Positions 17,197-25,790 are shown, counted from the first letter of the stretch. The stretch: 64,000 bases of DNA from Streptomyces sp. NBC_00370 (GCF_036084755.1 NZ_CP107968.1:6642001-6706000); one strand, 5' to 3'. The notes: generated from the sequence alone by a model not told the origin. Program-made: numbers and translations.

Positions 17197-17894
17197 CCGT
17201 GGATTCCGCACTCGGTCTTCGACCGGCCGGCCCAGCGGCCCGCCCTGGGGTCCTCGCCTGCCAGGACCCTGCGCGTGCAGGGGGCGCAGCCGACGGAGGC
17301 GTAACCGTCCGTGAGGAGCGGGTTGGTGAGGACGCCGTGCTCCTCGACGTAGCTGTCGACGTCGTCCTGCGTCCAGCGGGCGATCGGGGCGATCTTCACC
17401 TTCTGCCGCTTCTCGTCCCAGCTGACCACCGGGGTGTTGGCGCGGGTCGGCGACTCGTCGCGGCGCAGTCCCGTGGCCCAGGCCGCGTAGCCGGCCAGGC
17501 CCTCTTCGAGGGGCTTGACCTTGCGCAGCGCGCAGCACAGGTCGGGGTCGCGGTCGTGCAGCTTCGGGCCGTACTCGGCGTCCTGTTCGGCGACGCTCTG
17601 CCGGGGGGTGAGCGTGATGAGGTTGACGTCCATCACGGCGTCGACGGCGTCCCGGGTGCCGATGGTCTCGGGGAAGTGGTAACCGGTGTCGAGGAAGACG
17701 ACATCGACGCCGGGCCTGGCGCGGGAGGCGAGGTGGGCGACGACCGCGTCCTCCATGGACGACGTCACACAGAACCGGCCGCCGAAGGTGTCGGCCGCCC
17801 AGGTGAGGATCTCCAGCGCTGTGGCGTTCTCCAGATCACGCCCCGCCTGTTCGGCGAGGCCCTTCAGATCGTCGGTCTCCGTCGGTGCGGTCAT
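17193..17894 (-). CDS. cysH: Phosphoadenylyl/adenylyl-sulfate reductase, iron-sulfur type
   Basis: The 233-aa protein has the SSMEDAVVAHL PP-loop-derived motif and four cysteines, Cys120-Cys121 and Cys203-Cys206, that bind a [4Fe-4S] cluster in APS reductases. The C-terminal ECGIHG holds catalytic Cys229. The cluster cysteines indicate preference for APS, reducing it to sulfite with thioredoxin. The start ATG at 17894 overlaps the stop of the 58-aa zinc-ribbon gene (ATGA). Confidence 0.94.
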   Translation of the reverse strand: MTAPTETDDLKGLAEQAGRDLENATALEILTWAADTFGGRFCVTSSMEDAVVAHLASRARPGVDVVFLDTGYHFPETIGTRDAVDAVMDVNLITLTPRQSVAEQDAEYGPKLHDRDPDLCCALRKVKPLEEGLAGYAAWATGLRRDESPTRANTPVVSWDEKRQKVKIAPIARWTQDDVDSYVEEHGVLTNPLLTDGYASVGCAPCTRRVLAGEDPRAGRWAGRSKTECGIHG

Positions 17895-18067
17895 ATCTCT
17901 TCCCCTCCGTCACTCCGTCGCAGTCCCTGGGCGAGCAGCCCGAGGAACTTCAACTGGAAGGCCCGGTTGCATGCCGCGCATTCCCATGACCCGTGTCCCT
18001 GCTCGCTGGGACGCAGGTCCTCGTCGCCGCAGTACGGGCAGTAGAACGGGGCGGCGCGCTCGCTCAT
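17891..18067 (-). CDS. 58-aa zinc-ribbon protein between sirA and cysH
   Basis: The small ORF starts ATG 18067, overlapping the sirA stop as ATGA, and ends TGA 17891, overlapping the cysH start as ATGA. It encodes about 58 residues with two CxxC pairs, YCPYCGDEDL near residues 9-18 and WECAACNRAF near 28-37, followed by a short helix. The pairs predict a zinc ribbon or a rubredoxin-like iron site. Its fixed place in the operon suggests a role in electron delivery or assembly of sulfite/APS reductase; that is inference. I recall an equivalent small gene at this position in S. coelicolor (SCO6101). Confidence 0.85.
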   Translation of the reverse strand: MSERAAPFYCPYCGDEDLRPSEQGHGSWECAACNRAFQLKFLGLLAQGLRRSDGGEEI

Positions 18068-19761
18068 GACAGCGCCTCGGCGGAGGCGCGGGCCGCCCAG
18101 GTGGCGAAGCGCTCGCCGTCCTCGCGCTCCTTCTGGTAGCGGCCCAGCACCCGCTCGACGTAGTCGGGCAGCTCGGCCGAAGTGACCTTCAGACCACGGA
18201 CCTTGCGGCCGAAGCCGGCGTCGAGGCCCAGGGCGCCGCCGAGGTGGACCTGGAAGCCCTCGACCTGGTCGCCGTTGTCGTCCAGGACCAGCTGGCCCTT
18301 GAGACCGATGTCGGCGACCTGGATCCGGGCGCAGGCGTTGGGGCAGCCGTTGACGTTGATGGTGATCGGCTCGTCGAACTCGGGCAGCCTGCGCTCCAGT
18401 TCGTCGATGAGATCGGCGCCGCGCTGCTTCGTCTCGACGATCGCCAGCTTGCAGAACTCGATGCCGGTGCAGGCCATGGTGCCGCGCCGGAAGGGCGAGG
18501 GGTTGACCCGCAGGTCCAGCGCCTCCAGCCCGGCGACCAGCGAATCGACCTGGTCCTCGGCCACGTCGAGCACGATCATCTTCTGCTCGACGGTGGTCCG
18601 CAGCCGGTCCGAGCCGTGCGCCGCCGCGAGGTCGGCGATCTTGGTCAGGGTGGGCCCGTCGACCCGGCCGACGCGCGGCGCGAAGCCGACGTAGAAGCGG
18701 CCGTCGGTCTGGCGGTGCACCCCGACGTGGTCACGCCACCGGTGCACGGGCAGCGGCGGCGCCGGGCCGTCGACGAGCGTGCGCTTCAGGTACTCGTCCT
18801 CCAGGACCTGGCGGAACTTCTCCGGGCCCCAGTCGGCGACGAGGAACTTCAGCCGGGCGCGGGTACGCAGCCTGCGGTAGCCGTAGTCGCGGAAGATCCC
18901 GATCACCCCGGCCCAGACGTCGGGCGCCTCGCGCTCGGGGATCCAGGCGCCGAGCCGTACGCCGAGCTTGGGGTTGGTGGACAGGCCGCCGCCGACCCAC
19001 AGGTCGAAGCCGGGGCCGTGCTCGGGGTGGTCGACGCCGACGAAGGCGATGTCGTTGATCTCGTGCGCCACGTCCAGCAGCGGCGATCCGGAGACCGCCG
19101 TCTTGAACTTGCGCGGCAGGTTCGAGAACTCCTTGGAGCCGATGAAGCGCTCGTTGATCTCGTCGATGACCCAGCTGCCGTCGATGATCTCGTCGGCTGC
19201 CACGCCGGCGACGGGCGAGCCGAGGACCACCCGGGGCGTGTCGCCGCAGGCTTCGGTGGTCTTCAGCCCGACGGCTTCGAGCCGGCGCCAGATCTCCGGC
19301 ACGTCCTCGATCCGGATCCAGTGCAGCTGGATGTTCTGCCGGTCGGTGATGTCGGCGGTGTCGCGGCCGAACTCGGCGGAGATCCCGCCGATCGTGCGCA
19401 GCTGTTCCGCGGTCAGCCGGCCGCCGTCGATCCTGACCCGCAGCATGAAGTACTTGTCGTCCAGCTCCTCCGGCTCCAGGATCGCGGTCTTGCCGCCGTC
19501 GATCCCGGGCTTGCGCTGGGTGTACAGACCCCACCAGCGCATCCGGCCGCGCAGGTCGGCGCCGTCGATCGAGTCGAACCCGGCCTTGGAGTAGATCGTC
19601 TCAATACGTGTCCGTACGTTGAGACCGTCGTCGTCCTTCTTCGTCTGCTCGTTGGCGTTGAGCGGAGTGAAGTGCCCCATGGCCCACTGGCCCTCGCCGC
19701 GGTGACGGCTCACTTTGCGGCGCGGGGCTGCGGGCGTCGGCTTTTCCGGGGTGGCGGCCAT
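18064..19761 (-). CDS. sirA: Ferredoxin-dependent sulfite (nitrite/sulfite) reductase
   Basis: The 565-aa siroheme enzyme has duplicated ferredoxin-like and siroheme-binding halves. The cluster/siroheme ligands are Cys431, Cys437 (ACTGIEFC), Cys473 and Cys477 (NGCPNAC). The N-terminal MGHFTPLNANEQTKKDDDGLNVR motif is typical of actinobacterial SirA. It reduces sulfite to sulfide with six electrons. The ATG at 19761 follows GAAGGAC. It is the first structural gene of the cys operon; a leader peptide gene lies 114 bp upstream. Confidence 0.93.
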   Translation of the reverse strand: MAATPEKPTPAAPRRKVSRHRGEGQWAMGHFTPLNANEQTKKDDDGLNVRTRIETIYSKAGFDSIDGADLRGRMRWWGLYTQRKPGIDGGKTAILEPEELDDKYFMLRVRIDGGRLTAEQLRTIGGISAEFGRDTADITDRQNIQLHWIRIEDVPEIWRRLEAVGLKTTEACGDTPRVVLGSPVAGVAADEIIDGSWVIDEINERFIGSKEFSNLPRKFKTAVSGSPLLDVAHEINDIAFVGVDHPEHGPGFDLWVGGGLSTNPKLGVRLGAWIPEREAPDVWAGVIGIFRDYGYRRLRTRARLKFLVADWGPEKFRQVLEDEYLKRTLVDGPAPPLPVHRWRDHVGVHRQTDGRFYVGFAPRVGRVDGPTLTKIADLAAAHGSDRLRTTVEQKMIVLDVAEDQVDSLVAGLEALDLRVNPSPFRRGTMACTGIEFCKLAIVETKQRGADLIDELERRLPEFDEPITINVNGCPNACARIQVADIGLKGQLVLDDNGDQVEGFQVHLGGALGLDAGFGRKVRGLKVTSAELPDYVERVLGRYQKEREDGERFATWAARASAEALS

Positions 19762-19875
19762 GGCGGATACGTCCTTCGAGACTGCGGGAGGGCGGCTCTG
19801 AGCGGCACACTCGCGCGGGGCGCAAACAGTGCGCGATAGGGGCAAGGGGTCGGGGACTGTGGAGGTGCTGGACTC

Positions 19876-19959
19876 TCAGCTCACTCGACAGATGGCGCTG
19901 GACATGCGGCCGAGATCGACGTGCCGCCGACTCACCAAGGCAATTCCAGCTCTCGACAT
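19876..19959 (-). CDS. Putative 27-aa leader peptide upstream of sirA
   Basis: ATG 19959 to TGA 19876 encodes 27 residues containing ALVSRRHVDLGRMSSAICR. The RRHVDLxRxxSAxC pattern matches the putative leader peptides I recall upstream of actinobacterial sulfur genes. One Cys codon (TGT) lies near the end, so ribosome stalling at low cysteine could raise sirA expression, by analogy with the Cys-leader uORFs of mycobacteria. No ribosome site is obvious, so the transcript may begin close to the ATG. Confidence 0.75.
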   Translation of the reverse strand: MSRAGIALVSRRHVDLGRMSSAICRVS

Positions 19960-19998
19960 GACGGAAGCGTGTCACGCGGGTCTCCGGGCAGTCCACCA

Positions 19999-20017
19999 TT
20001 GTCCGGCATATGGACAA
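19999..20017. promoter_or_regulatory. Inverted repeat upstream of the sirA leader
   Basis: TTGTCC-GGCATAT-GGACAA is a perfect 6-bp inverted repeat with a 7-bp spacer, 40 bp upstream of the leader ATG. Size and position suit a dimeric repressor or activator of the cys operon; the regulator is unknown. Confidence 0.4.
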
Positions 20018-20100
20018 CTCTGTCCCATCTTGCGAGACGATGTGTCGGCTGTCACGTGACGACCGAGTTTACCCGCCGATCACCGTGGTTCCCGGGAGGC

Positions 20101-20661
20101 TCACGCGCCCGGCCAGGGACCCGGAGTCGCCACGTCCGGTTCCTCCGCGACGCTGGTGTCGAACAGCGTGAAACCGCGCCGCAGATAGTTCTCCCGCGCG
20201 TACGGGCCGTCCTTCGAGCAGGTGTGCAGCCAGACCCGCTCCGTCGGCTTCCGGCCGGGCCACCGCTCGGCGAGATCCCAGGCGCGCGCCGTCCCGTACG
20301 ACAGCAGGTGGCCGCCGATGCGCCGGCCGCGGAAGGCCGGGAGCAGCCCGAAGTAGACGATCTCCACCGCCGCGTCGTCCTGCGCCGCCAGCTCCACATA
20401 GCCGGCCGGGGTGCCCCGTTCGTACGCGACCCAGGTCTCCACCCCCGGCCGGGACAGCTCCTGCGCCCATCGCGCCCGGCTCAGCGGGAGCCGGTCGGTC
20501 CACCGGACGTCCCCGCCGACCGCCGTGTAGAGGAAGCGGCTGAACTCGGGCGACGGCACCTCGGACCTGACGATCCGGACATCGCCGCCGGGCGACGCGG
20601 CGGGCCGCAGATCGGCGGGCGAGGTCTGTTCCAGGGACCACGTGGTCACAGAGATGCTCAT
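20101..20661 (-). CDS. GNAT-family N-acetyltransferase
   Basis: The 186-aa protein has GNAT motif A in VEIVYFGLLPAFRGRRIGGHLL (roughly residues 99-120), whose R-x-x-G-x-G/A turn binds acetyl-CoA, and a C-terminal ENYLRRGFTLF motif B. The substrate is unknown. It starts at ATG 20661, is followed by the cys leader region, and precedes it in the same orientation with about 140 bp between. Confidence 0.82.
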   Translation of the reverse strand: MSISVTTWSLEQTSPADLRPAASPGGDVRIVRSEVPSPEFSRFLYTAVGGDVRWTDRLPLSRARWAQELSRPGVETWVAYERGTPAGYVELAAQDDAAVEIVYFGLLPAFRGRRIGGHLLSYGTARAWDLAERWPGRKPTERVWLHTCSKDGPYARENYLRRGFTLFDTSVAEEPDVATPGPWPGA

Positions 20662-20695
20662 ACGAGCCAGCGAACCACGCCGGACCGCGCTCCCG

Positions 20696-21991
20696 TCACG
20701 CGCCCCCGCGCAGCCGCGCGCCCAGCACGGCCGGGGCCGTCGAGTGCGGCAGCAGCCCCGCGGGGTCGCAGGGCGGCACCACCTCCACCTCGACCTCGTC
20801 GCTGAACCGGTACGGGCGGTGCGCCAGCACCCCCGAGAGATGGCGCCGCACCCGTGACATCTCGGCCCGCACCGTCACCGTGCGGGTCGGGTCGCCGAAC
20901 ACGTCCGACGCCAGCTCCGCTGCCGTGCGTCCCTCGCGGCGCGTGGCCAGGACGTACAGCAGCTCGGCATGGCGCGGAGTCAGCTCCTGCGTCCAGCTGC
21001 CGGCGGGCCCGGACACCGCGACCGTCCAGCTGTGCGGCCGGCTCAGGTCCAGGACCACCCGGCTCGGCTGCGCCGTTTCGCCGGGCCCCGGTCCCTCGTC
21101 GATCCGCAACAGCCAGCCGCCGGGCAGCGCTTCGACCGTGCACGTCCCGAACGCCGGATGCCAGATCCGGCCGGCCCGCAGCGACTTCGGCAGCGGCACC
21201 CGGTCCGTCGGCGGCATACCGGTGACCGCCGCCGTCCAGCCGTGCCGGTCGACGGCCATGGCCCGGCCGCCCACCCGGCACAGGATCGGCGCGGCCACCG
21301 ACCGCAGCCGCTCGACGGCGCGCCGGTGCCCTTCGCGCATCTCGCTCTCCGCGAGCCGCGCGACCGACGTCACCAGACCCAGCGTCGTCGGATGGAAACC
21401 GGTCGCGGGACCGCTCACGTCGACCACCCCGAGCAGCCGCCCGTCCCGCGGGTCGTGCACCGGGGCCGCCGCACAGGTCCACGAGTGCAGCGTCCGCACG
21501 AAATGCTCGCCCGAGTGGACCTGTACGGGCCGGCGGATCGCCAGCGCCGTACCGATCGCGTTGGTCCCCGTGGCGCCCTCCGACCACGTGGTGCCCTCCT
21601 CAAGCCGGATGCCGCTGGCCCTGCGCAGCACACCGAGGCTGCCCTCGCGCCACAGCACCCGGCCCGCGTCGTCCGAGACGACCATGATCTGCTGCGCCAC
21701 GTCGACCAGGGTGGTGAGTTCGGCGCTGAGCGTGCGCATCAGCTCGCCCAGCTCCGACGTACGCCTGCGGTGCTCCAGCTCCTCACGCTCCAGCGGAACC
21801 CCGCCGAGGGACTGCTGCGGGCTGACCCCGAGCCGTGACATCCGCTGCCACGACGCGTCGATCAGCGGTCGTGGCGCGACGGCGGGACGCTCACCGGCGA
21901 GCGCCGCGTCCCGGGTCTGATGGAGCAGACGGGTGGCCTGGGCACTGTCCAGGGCGGTCAGCCGGGACAGGTCGAGCGGTACGTCCTTCAT
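20696..21991 (-). CDS. GAF-domain regulator with C-terminal winged helix (AcoR/DhaR-like N-terminus)
   Basis: The 431-aa protein starts at ATG 21991 (GGGAG five bases upstream). Residues about 50-190 have the sensor pattern of AcoR-type activators (LVDVAQQIMVVSDDAGRVLWREG, WSEGATGTNAIGTALA, CAAAPVHDPRDGRLLGVVDVSG), a GAF domain that binds small ligands. There is no AAA+ domain; instead the C-terminus (ELTPRHAELLYVLATRREGRTAAELASDVFGD) looks like a winged helix. This layout is common in Streptomyces next to dehydrogenase genes, so it may sense a catabolite. The frame open to 22093 is non-coding. Confidence 0.75.
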   Translation of the reverse strand: MKDVPLDLSRLTALDSAQATRLLHQTRDAALAGERPAVAPRPLIDASWQRMSRLGVSPQQSLGGVPLEREELEHRRRTSELGELMRTLSAELTTLVDVAQQIMVVSDDAGRVLWREGSLGVLRRASGIRLEEGTTWSEGATGTNAIGTALAIRRPVQVHSGEHFVRTLHSWTCAAAPVHDPRDGRLLGVVDVSGPATGFHPTTLGLVTSVARLAESEMREGHRRAVERLRSVAAPILCRVGGRAMAVDRHGWTAAVTGMPPTDRVPLPKSLRAGRIWHPAFGTCTVEALPGGWLLRIDEGPGPGETAQPSRVVLDLSRPHSWTVAVSGPAGSWTQELTPRHAELLYVLATRREGRTAAELASDVFGDPTRTVTVRAEMSRVRRHLSGVLAHRPYRFSDEVEVEVVPPCDPAGLLPHSTAPAVLGARLRGGA

Positions 21992-22138
21992 CGGGCTCCC
22001 GGTCCTCACGGTCGGCGCGGCACCATATGCCCATCGTGCCGCTCCGAAATCCGGACGGAGGGTCAGTTGGCCAATTCCTGCAACGCCTTGCAACCCTGGC
22101 GGACCAGGGACATGTGCACGAAGGTGACAACAAGTCGG

Positions 22139-22168
22139 AGGTGGTGCCGTGTCGGCGCAGCACCACCT
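22139..22168 (-). terminator. Hairpin after the acyl-CoA dehydrogenase gene
   Basis: AGGTGGTGC (22139-22147) and GCACCACCT (22160-22168) form a 9-bp stem with a 12-nt loop, 34 bp beyond the stop at 22202. Confidence 0.5.
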
Positions 22169-22201
22169 CTGACGTCGTACGTCATGCTCCGGCGCCCCGC
22201 G

Positions 22202-23863
22202 TCACGGCGCGACGGGCCGCGCCCGCTCCACCACCGGGGCCAGATCGAGCCCGTACGGCAGGGTGCCGAAGGCCGCGCCCCAGTCCCCGCCGAGCCGTGA
22301 GGCGCAGAACGCGTCGGCCACCTGCGGCGGCGCCCAGCGCACCAGCAGCGACCCCTGGAGTACCAGCGCCATCCGCTCCACCAGCCTGCGCGCCCTTGTC
22401 TCGATCCCGTTCAGGTCGGCCAGTTCCGTCAGCAGGTCCTTGATCGCCCCGTCGAGACGGTGGTCGGCGCCGCGCGCCTTGCCCACCTCCGTCAGGAACG
22501 CGTTCACCGCATCCGGTTCACGCTGCAACGCCCGCAGCACGTCGAGCGCCTGCACATTGCCCGAGCCCTCCCAGATCGAGTTGAGCGGCGCCTCGCGCAG
22601 CAGCCGCGGCATGCCGGACTCCTCCACGTAGCCGTTGCCGCCCAGACACTCCAGGGCCTCCGCGACCAGCGGCGTCGTTCGCTTCGTCACCCAGTACTTG
22701 GCGATCGGCACGGCCAGCCGCAGGAACGCCCGCTCCTGCCCGGCCTCGACGCTGCCCGTCGAGCCGTACGACCGGTCGTACGCCGAGGCGAGCCGCATCG
22801 CGAGCGTCGTCGCCGCCTCCGACTCCAGCGCCAGATCGGCCAGGACGTTGCGCATCAGCGGCTTGTCGACCAACTCGCCCCCGAACGCGGTGCGGTACGT
22901 CGCGTGGTGCACCGCCTGCGCCACGGCCTGCCGCATCAGCGCCGCGCCCCCGAGCACGCAGTCGAGCCGGGTCGCCGCCACCATCTCGATGATGGTGCGC
23001 ACCCCGCGCCCCTCGTCGCCGACCCGGCGCGCCCACGTGTCGTCGAACTCGACCTCGCCCGACGCGTTCGAGCGGTTGCCCAGCTTGTCCTTGAGCCGCT
23101 GGATCCGGAACGTGTTGCGCTCCCCGTCGGGCAGCACCCGCGGCAGCAGGAAACAGGTCAGCCCCTCCGGTGCCTGCGCCAGCACCAGGAACCCGTCGGA
23201 CATCGGCGCGGAACAGAACCACTTGTGCCCGGTGAGCAGATACTCGCCCGCCGCGTCCAGCGGCCGGGCGGCCGTCGTGTTGGCCCGTACGTCGCTGCCG
23301 CCCTGCTTCTCCGTCATGCCCATCCCGAAGAGCACCCCCGGCTTCTGCCCGGCGGGCAGCAGGTCGGGCTCGTAGCTGTGCGAGAGGAGCTTCGGCTCCC
23401 ACTCCGCCGCGAGCGCGGGATCGGTGCGCAGCGCCGGCACGGCCGCGTGCGTCATCGACACCGGGCAGCCGTGGCCGGCCTCGGCCTGCGACCAGACGAG
23501 GAACCCGGCCGCGCGCCGCAGATGGCCGCCCGGCCTGCTCCAGGCGTCCGTCAGACCGGCGGTCACCGCGTGCCCGAGCAGCCGGTGCCAGGCCGGATGG
23601 AAGTCGACCTCGTCGATTCTGTTGCCGTACCTGTCGTGGGTGCGCAGCTTCGGCGGGTTCTCGTTGGCCTGCGTCGCCCACTGCTGCGCCTGCGCCGATC
23701 CCGCGGCGAGACCGAGCGTCGTCAGCTCCTCCTCGGCCGTGTCGAGGAGGTCCGGCGCGAGATGGCGCCCGACGGCCTCGGCCAGCGCCCGGTCGGCGGC
23801 GAATACGTCGTACCCCACCAGGGGCGGGACCTGGTTGGTCACTGTGTGAGTGGTGGCTGCCAT
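22202..23863 (-). CDS. AidB-like acyl-CoA dehydrogenase
   Basis: The 553-aa flavoprotein is longer than ordinary acyl-CoA dehydrogenases and has the AidB-type N-terminal extension (VPPLVGYDVFAADRAL) plus GMGMTEKQGGSDVRANTT, HKWFCSAPMSDGFLVLAQ, CLGGNGYVEESGMPRLLREAPLNSIWEGSGNVQALDVLRAL. In E. coli AidB is alkylation-inducible, tetrameric and DNA-binding; many actinobacterial homologues have unknown roles. ATG 23863 has no ribosome site; TACCGT six bases upstream on its strand suggests a leaderless mRNA from a promoter shared with the divergent gene. Confidence 0.85.
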   Translation of the reverse strand: MAATTHTVTNQVPPLVGYDVFAADRALAEAVGRHLAPDLLDTAEEELTTLGLAAGSAQAQQWATQANENPPKLRTHDRYGNRIDEVDFHPAWHRLLGHAVTAGLTDAWSRPGGHLRRAAGFLVWSQAEAGHGCPVSMTHAAVPALRTDPALAAEWEPKLLSHSYEPDLLPAGQKPGVLFGMGMTEKQGGSDVRANTTAARPLDAAGEYLLTGHKWFCSAPMSDGFLVLAQAPEGLTCFLLPRVLPDGERNTFRIQRLKDKLGNRSNASGEVEFDDTWARRVGDEGRGVRTIIEMVAATRLDCVLGGAALMRQAVAQAVHHATYRTAFGGELVDKPLMRNVLADLALESEAATTLAMRLASAYDRSYGSTGSVEAGQERAFLRLAVPIAKYWVTKRTTPLVAEALECLGGNGYVEESGMPRLLREAPLNSIWEGSGNVQALDVLRALQREPDAVNAFLTEVGKARGADHRLDGAIKDLLTELADLNGIETRARRLVERMALVLQGSLLVRWAPPQVADAFCASRLGGDWGAAFGTLPYGLDLAPVVERARPVAP

Positions 23864-23868
23864 ACGGC

Positions 23869-23875
23869 TACGGTA
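23869..23875. promoter_or_regulatory. Overlapping divergent -10 elements
   Basis: TACGGT (23869-23874, + strand) and TACCGT (23875-23870, - strand) overlap in the 7-bp TACGGTA. Each lies exactly 6 nt from a start codon, GTG 23881 and ATG 23863, implying two leaderless transcripts that compete for one site. Confidence 0.55.
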
Positions 23876-23880
23876 AGGAT

Positions 23881-25023
23881 GTGCAGGCAGCAAAAGAAAC
23901 ACCCGAGCGGCCATCGGGGCGGCTCCACCGGGCCCGAGTGCTCTACCGCAACGTCTCGAAGCGGAAGATGGCGTGGCTGCTGCTGAAGGACACGGTCAAC
24001 TCCTGCATGGAGTACCGCATCCTGGGGCTCGCCGCCGAGGCGGCGTTCTTCACGCTGCTCTCGCTGCCGCCGCTGCTCCTCGGCATGATCGGCCTGTTGG
24101 GGTACGTGGACGACTGGACCAACACCACGACGGTCGCCTCGCTGGAGAAGAGCATCCTCTCGGCGGTCGGCACGGTCCTCTCCGACCGCGGCGTGAACCA
24201 GATCGCCAAACCGCTGCTGGCGGACATCAACCACGGCGGCCGGCCCGATGTCATCTCCATCGGCTTCGCCATCGCCCTGTGGTCGGGGTCGCGCGCGGTC
24301 AACGTCTTCGTCGACACGATCACCGTGATGTACGGGCTCGACGGCAGGCGCGGCATCGTGGCGACCCGGCTGCTCGCCTTCCTGCTCTACCTCGCCGCCC
24401 TGGTCATCGGCTCGGTGGTGCTGCCGCTCGCCGTCGTGGGACCCGACAGGGTGGTCGAGTTCGTGCCCGGCGGCACGGAAGTCGTCAGCATCCTCTACTG
24501 GCCCGTGGTCAGCCTGCTGTCCATCGCCTTCCTCACCACGCTCTACCACGTGTCGGTGCCGGCCCGTTCCGCGTGGCTGGAGGACGTCCCGGGTGCGCTG
24601 GTCGCGCTCGCCATCTGGGTGCTCGGCAGCTTCCTGCTGCGGATCTACCTCACCAGCACGGTGGAGGGCCCGACGATCTACGGCTCGCTGGCCGCGCCCA
24701 TCGCCGTGCTGTTGTGGATCGGTATCTCCGCCTTCGCCGTCCTGGTCGGCGCCGCAGTCAACGCGGCCATCGACCGGGTCTGGCCGTCCCTCGCCACGGC
24801 CGCCGCCCGCGCGTCCAACGAACGTCTGCGGGCCGCCCACGCCGCCGAGTTGATGGCCCGCGCCGCCGCCGCTGGCCCCCCGGCCGACGAGGAGGCCGGC
24901 GCCGACCCCGACATGCCGTCGGAGTTCCCGGAACGCTGGTCGCGCTTCCTGCCGCCGGACGACGTGAAGTCCCGGGTACGGTCCCGGCTGCACGCCCCAC
25001 GGCACAAGAACCACAAGCACTGA
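23881..25023 (+). CDS. YihY/BrkB-family membrane protein
   Basis: The 380-aa protein has about six membrane helices; the first follows EYRILGLAAEAAFFTLLSLPPLLLG, a conserved YihY/BrkB start. Further helices include LLAFLLYLAALVIGSVVLPLAVV and APIAVLLWIGISAFAVLVGAAVNAAI. A charged, Lys/His-rich cytosolic tail follows. The family was once called ribonuclease BN by error; its role is unclear. It starts at GTG 23881. The larger frame 23973-25790 is a shadow of this gene fused to the next. Confidence 0.85.
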   Translation: MQAAKETPERPSGRLHRARVLYRNVSKRKMAWLLLKDTVNSCMEYRILGLAAEAAFFTLLSLPPLLLGMIGLLGYVDDWTNTTTVASLEKSILSAVGTVLSDRGVNQIAKPLLADINHGGRPDVISIGFAIALWSGSRAVNVFVDTITVMYGLDGRRGIVATRLLAFLLYLAALVIGSVVLPLAVVGPDRVVEFVPGGTEVVSILYWPVVSLLSIAFLTTLYHVSVPARSAWLEDVPGALVALAIWVLGSFLLRIYLTSTVEGPTIYGSLAAPIAVLLWIGISAFAVLVGAAVNAAIDRVWPSLATAAARASNERLRAAHAAELMARAAAAGPPADEEAGADPDMPSEFPERWSRFLPPDDVKSRVRSRLHAPRHKNHKH

Positions 25024-25046
25024 GCGACGGCGTTAGCCTGATCGGT

Positions 25047-25790
25047 ATGTACCGGGAGTGGACGTCGCGGCTGCTGGAGGGCGCCGTCGTCTGGACGAAG
25101 ACCGTGCCGGACCGTGCGGCCACGGCGCCCTATCCGGTGCTCCCCGACGGCTGCATGGACCTGCTGTGGGCCGACGGCAGGCTGCTCGTCGCGGGGCCCG
25201 ACACCCACGCGCACACCGGCGACGGGCTCGGCGGCTCCCGCTTCACCGGCGTGCGCTTCGCGCCGGGCACGGCGCCCGCCGTCCTCGGCGTACCGGCGCA
25301 CGAACTGCGCGACCGGCGGGTGGACCTCGCAGACCTGTGGCCCGCCGCCGGGGCGCGCGAGAGTGTGGAGCGGCTCGCCGCCGCCGCCGACCCCGCGGCC
25401 GTCCTGGAGGCCGTCGCCGCGCGCAGGGCCGCCGGGAGCGGGCCGCCCGACCCGCTGCTGCGGGCCGTGGTCGAGGGCCTCGACGCGGGCCGTACGGTCG
25501 CGGCGACCGCCGAAGCGGTCGGCCTCGGCGCCCGCCAGCTGCACCGCCGCTCGCTGGACGCCTTCGGGTACGGCCCCAAGACGCTCGCCCGTATCCTGCG
25601 CCTGCAGCGCGCCCTGGCGCTCGTACGGGCCGGGACGCCCTACGCGCAGGCCGCGCTGGACGCGGGCTGCACCGACCAGGCGCATCTCGCACGGGAGACG
25701 CGCGAGCTGGCCGGGCTCACACTCGGCGCCTACGCGGCGCTGGCGTACAGCGAGACCGAGCAGCCGTCCGGGTCGAGCACCGTCGCGTAA
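25047..25790 (+). CDS. AraC-family transcriptional regulator
   Basis: The 247-aa protein has an N-terminal ligand-binding-like domain (YPVLPDGCMDLLW, RFTGVRFAPGTAPAVLGVPAHELRDR), typical of the DUF6597-type actinobacterial AraC regulators, and a C-terminal double helix-turn-helix (VAATAEAVGLGARQLHRRSLDAFGYGPKTLARILRLQRAL). The target is unknown. ATG 25047 lies 7 nt after TAGCCT (25034-25039), so it is probably leaderless. Its last 61 bp overlap the convergent VOC gene, which is a long overlap. Confidence 0.83.
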   Translation: MYREWTSRLLEGAVVWTKTVPDRAATAPYPVLPDGCMDLLWADGRLLVAGPDTHAHTGDGLGGSRFTGVRFAPGTAPAVLGVPAHELRDRRVDLADLWPAAGARESVERLAAAADPAAVLEAVAARRAAGSGPPDPLLRAVVEGLDAGRTVAATAEAVGLGARQLHRRSLDAFGYGPKTLARILRLQRALALVRAGTPYAQAALDAGCTDQAHLARETRELAGLTLGAYAALAYSETEQPSGSSTVA

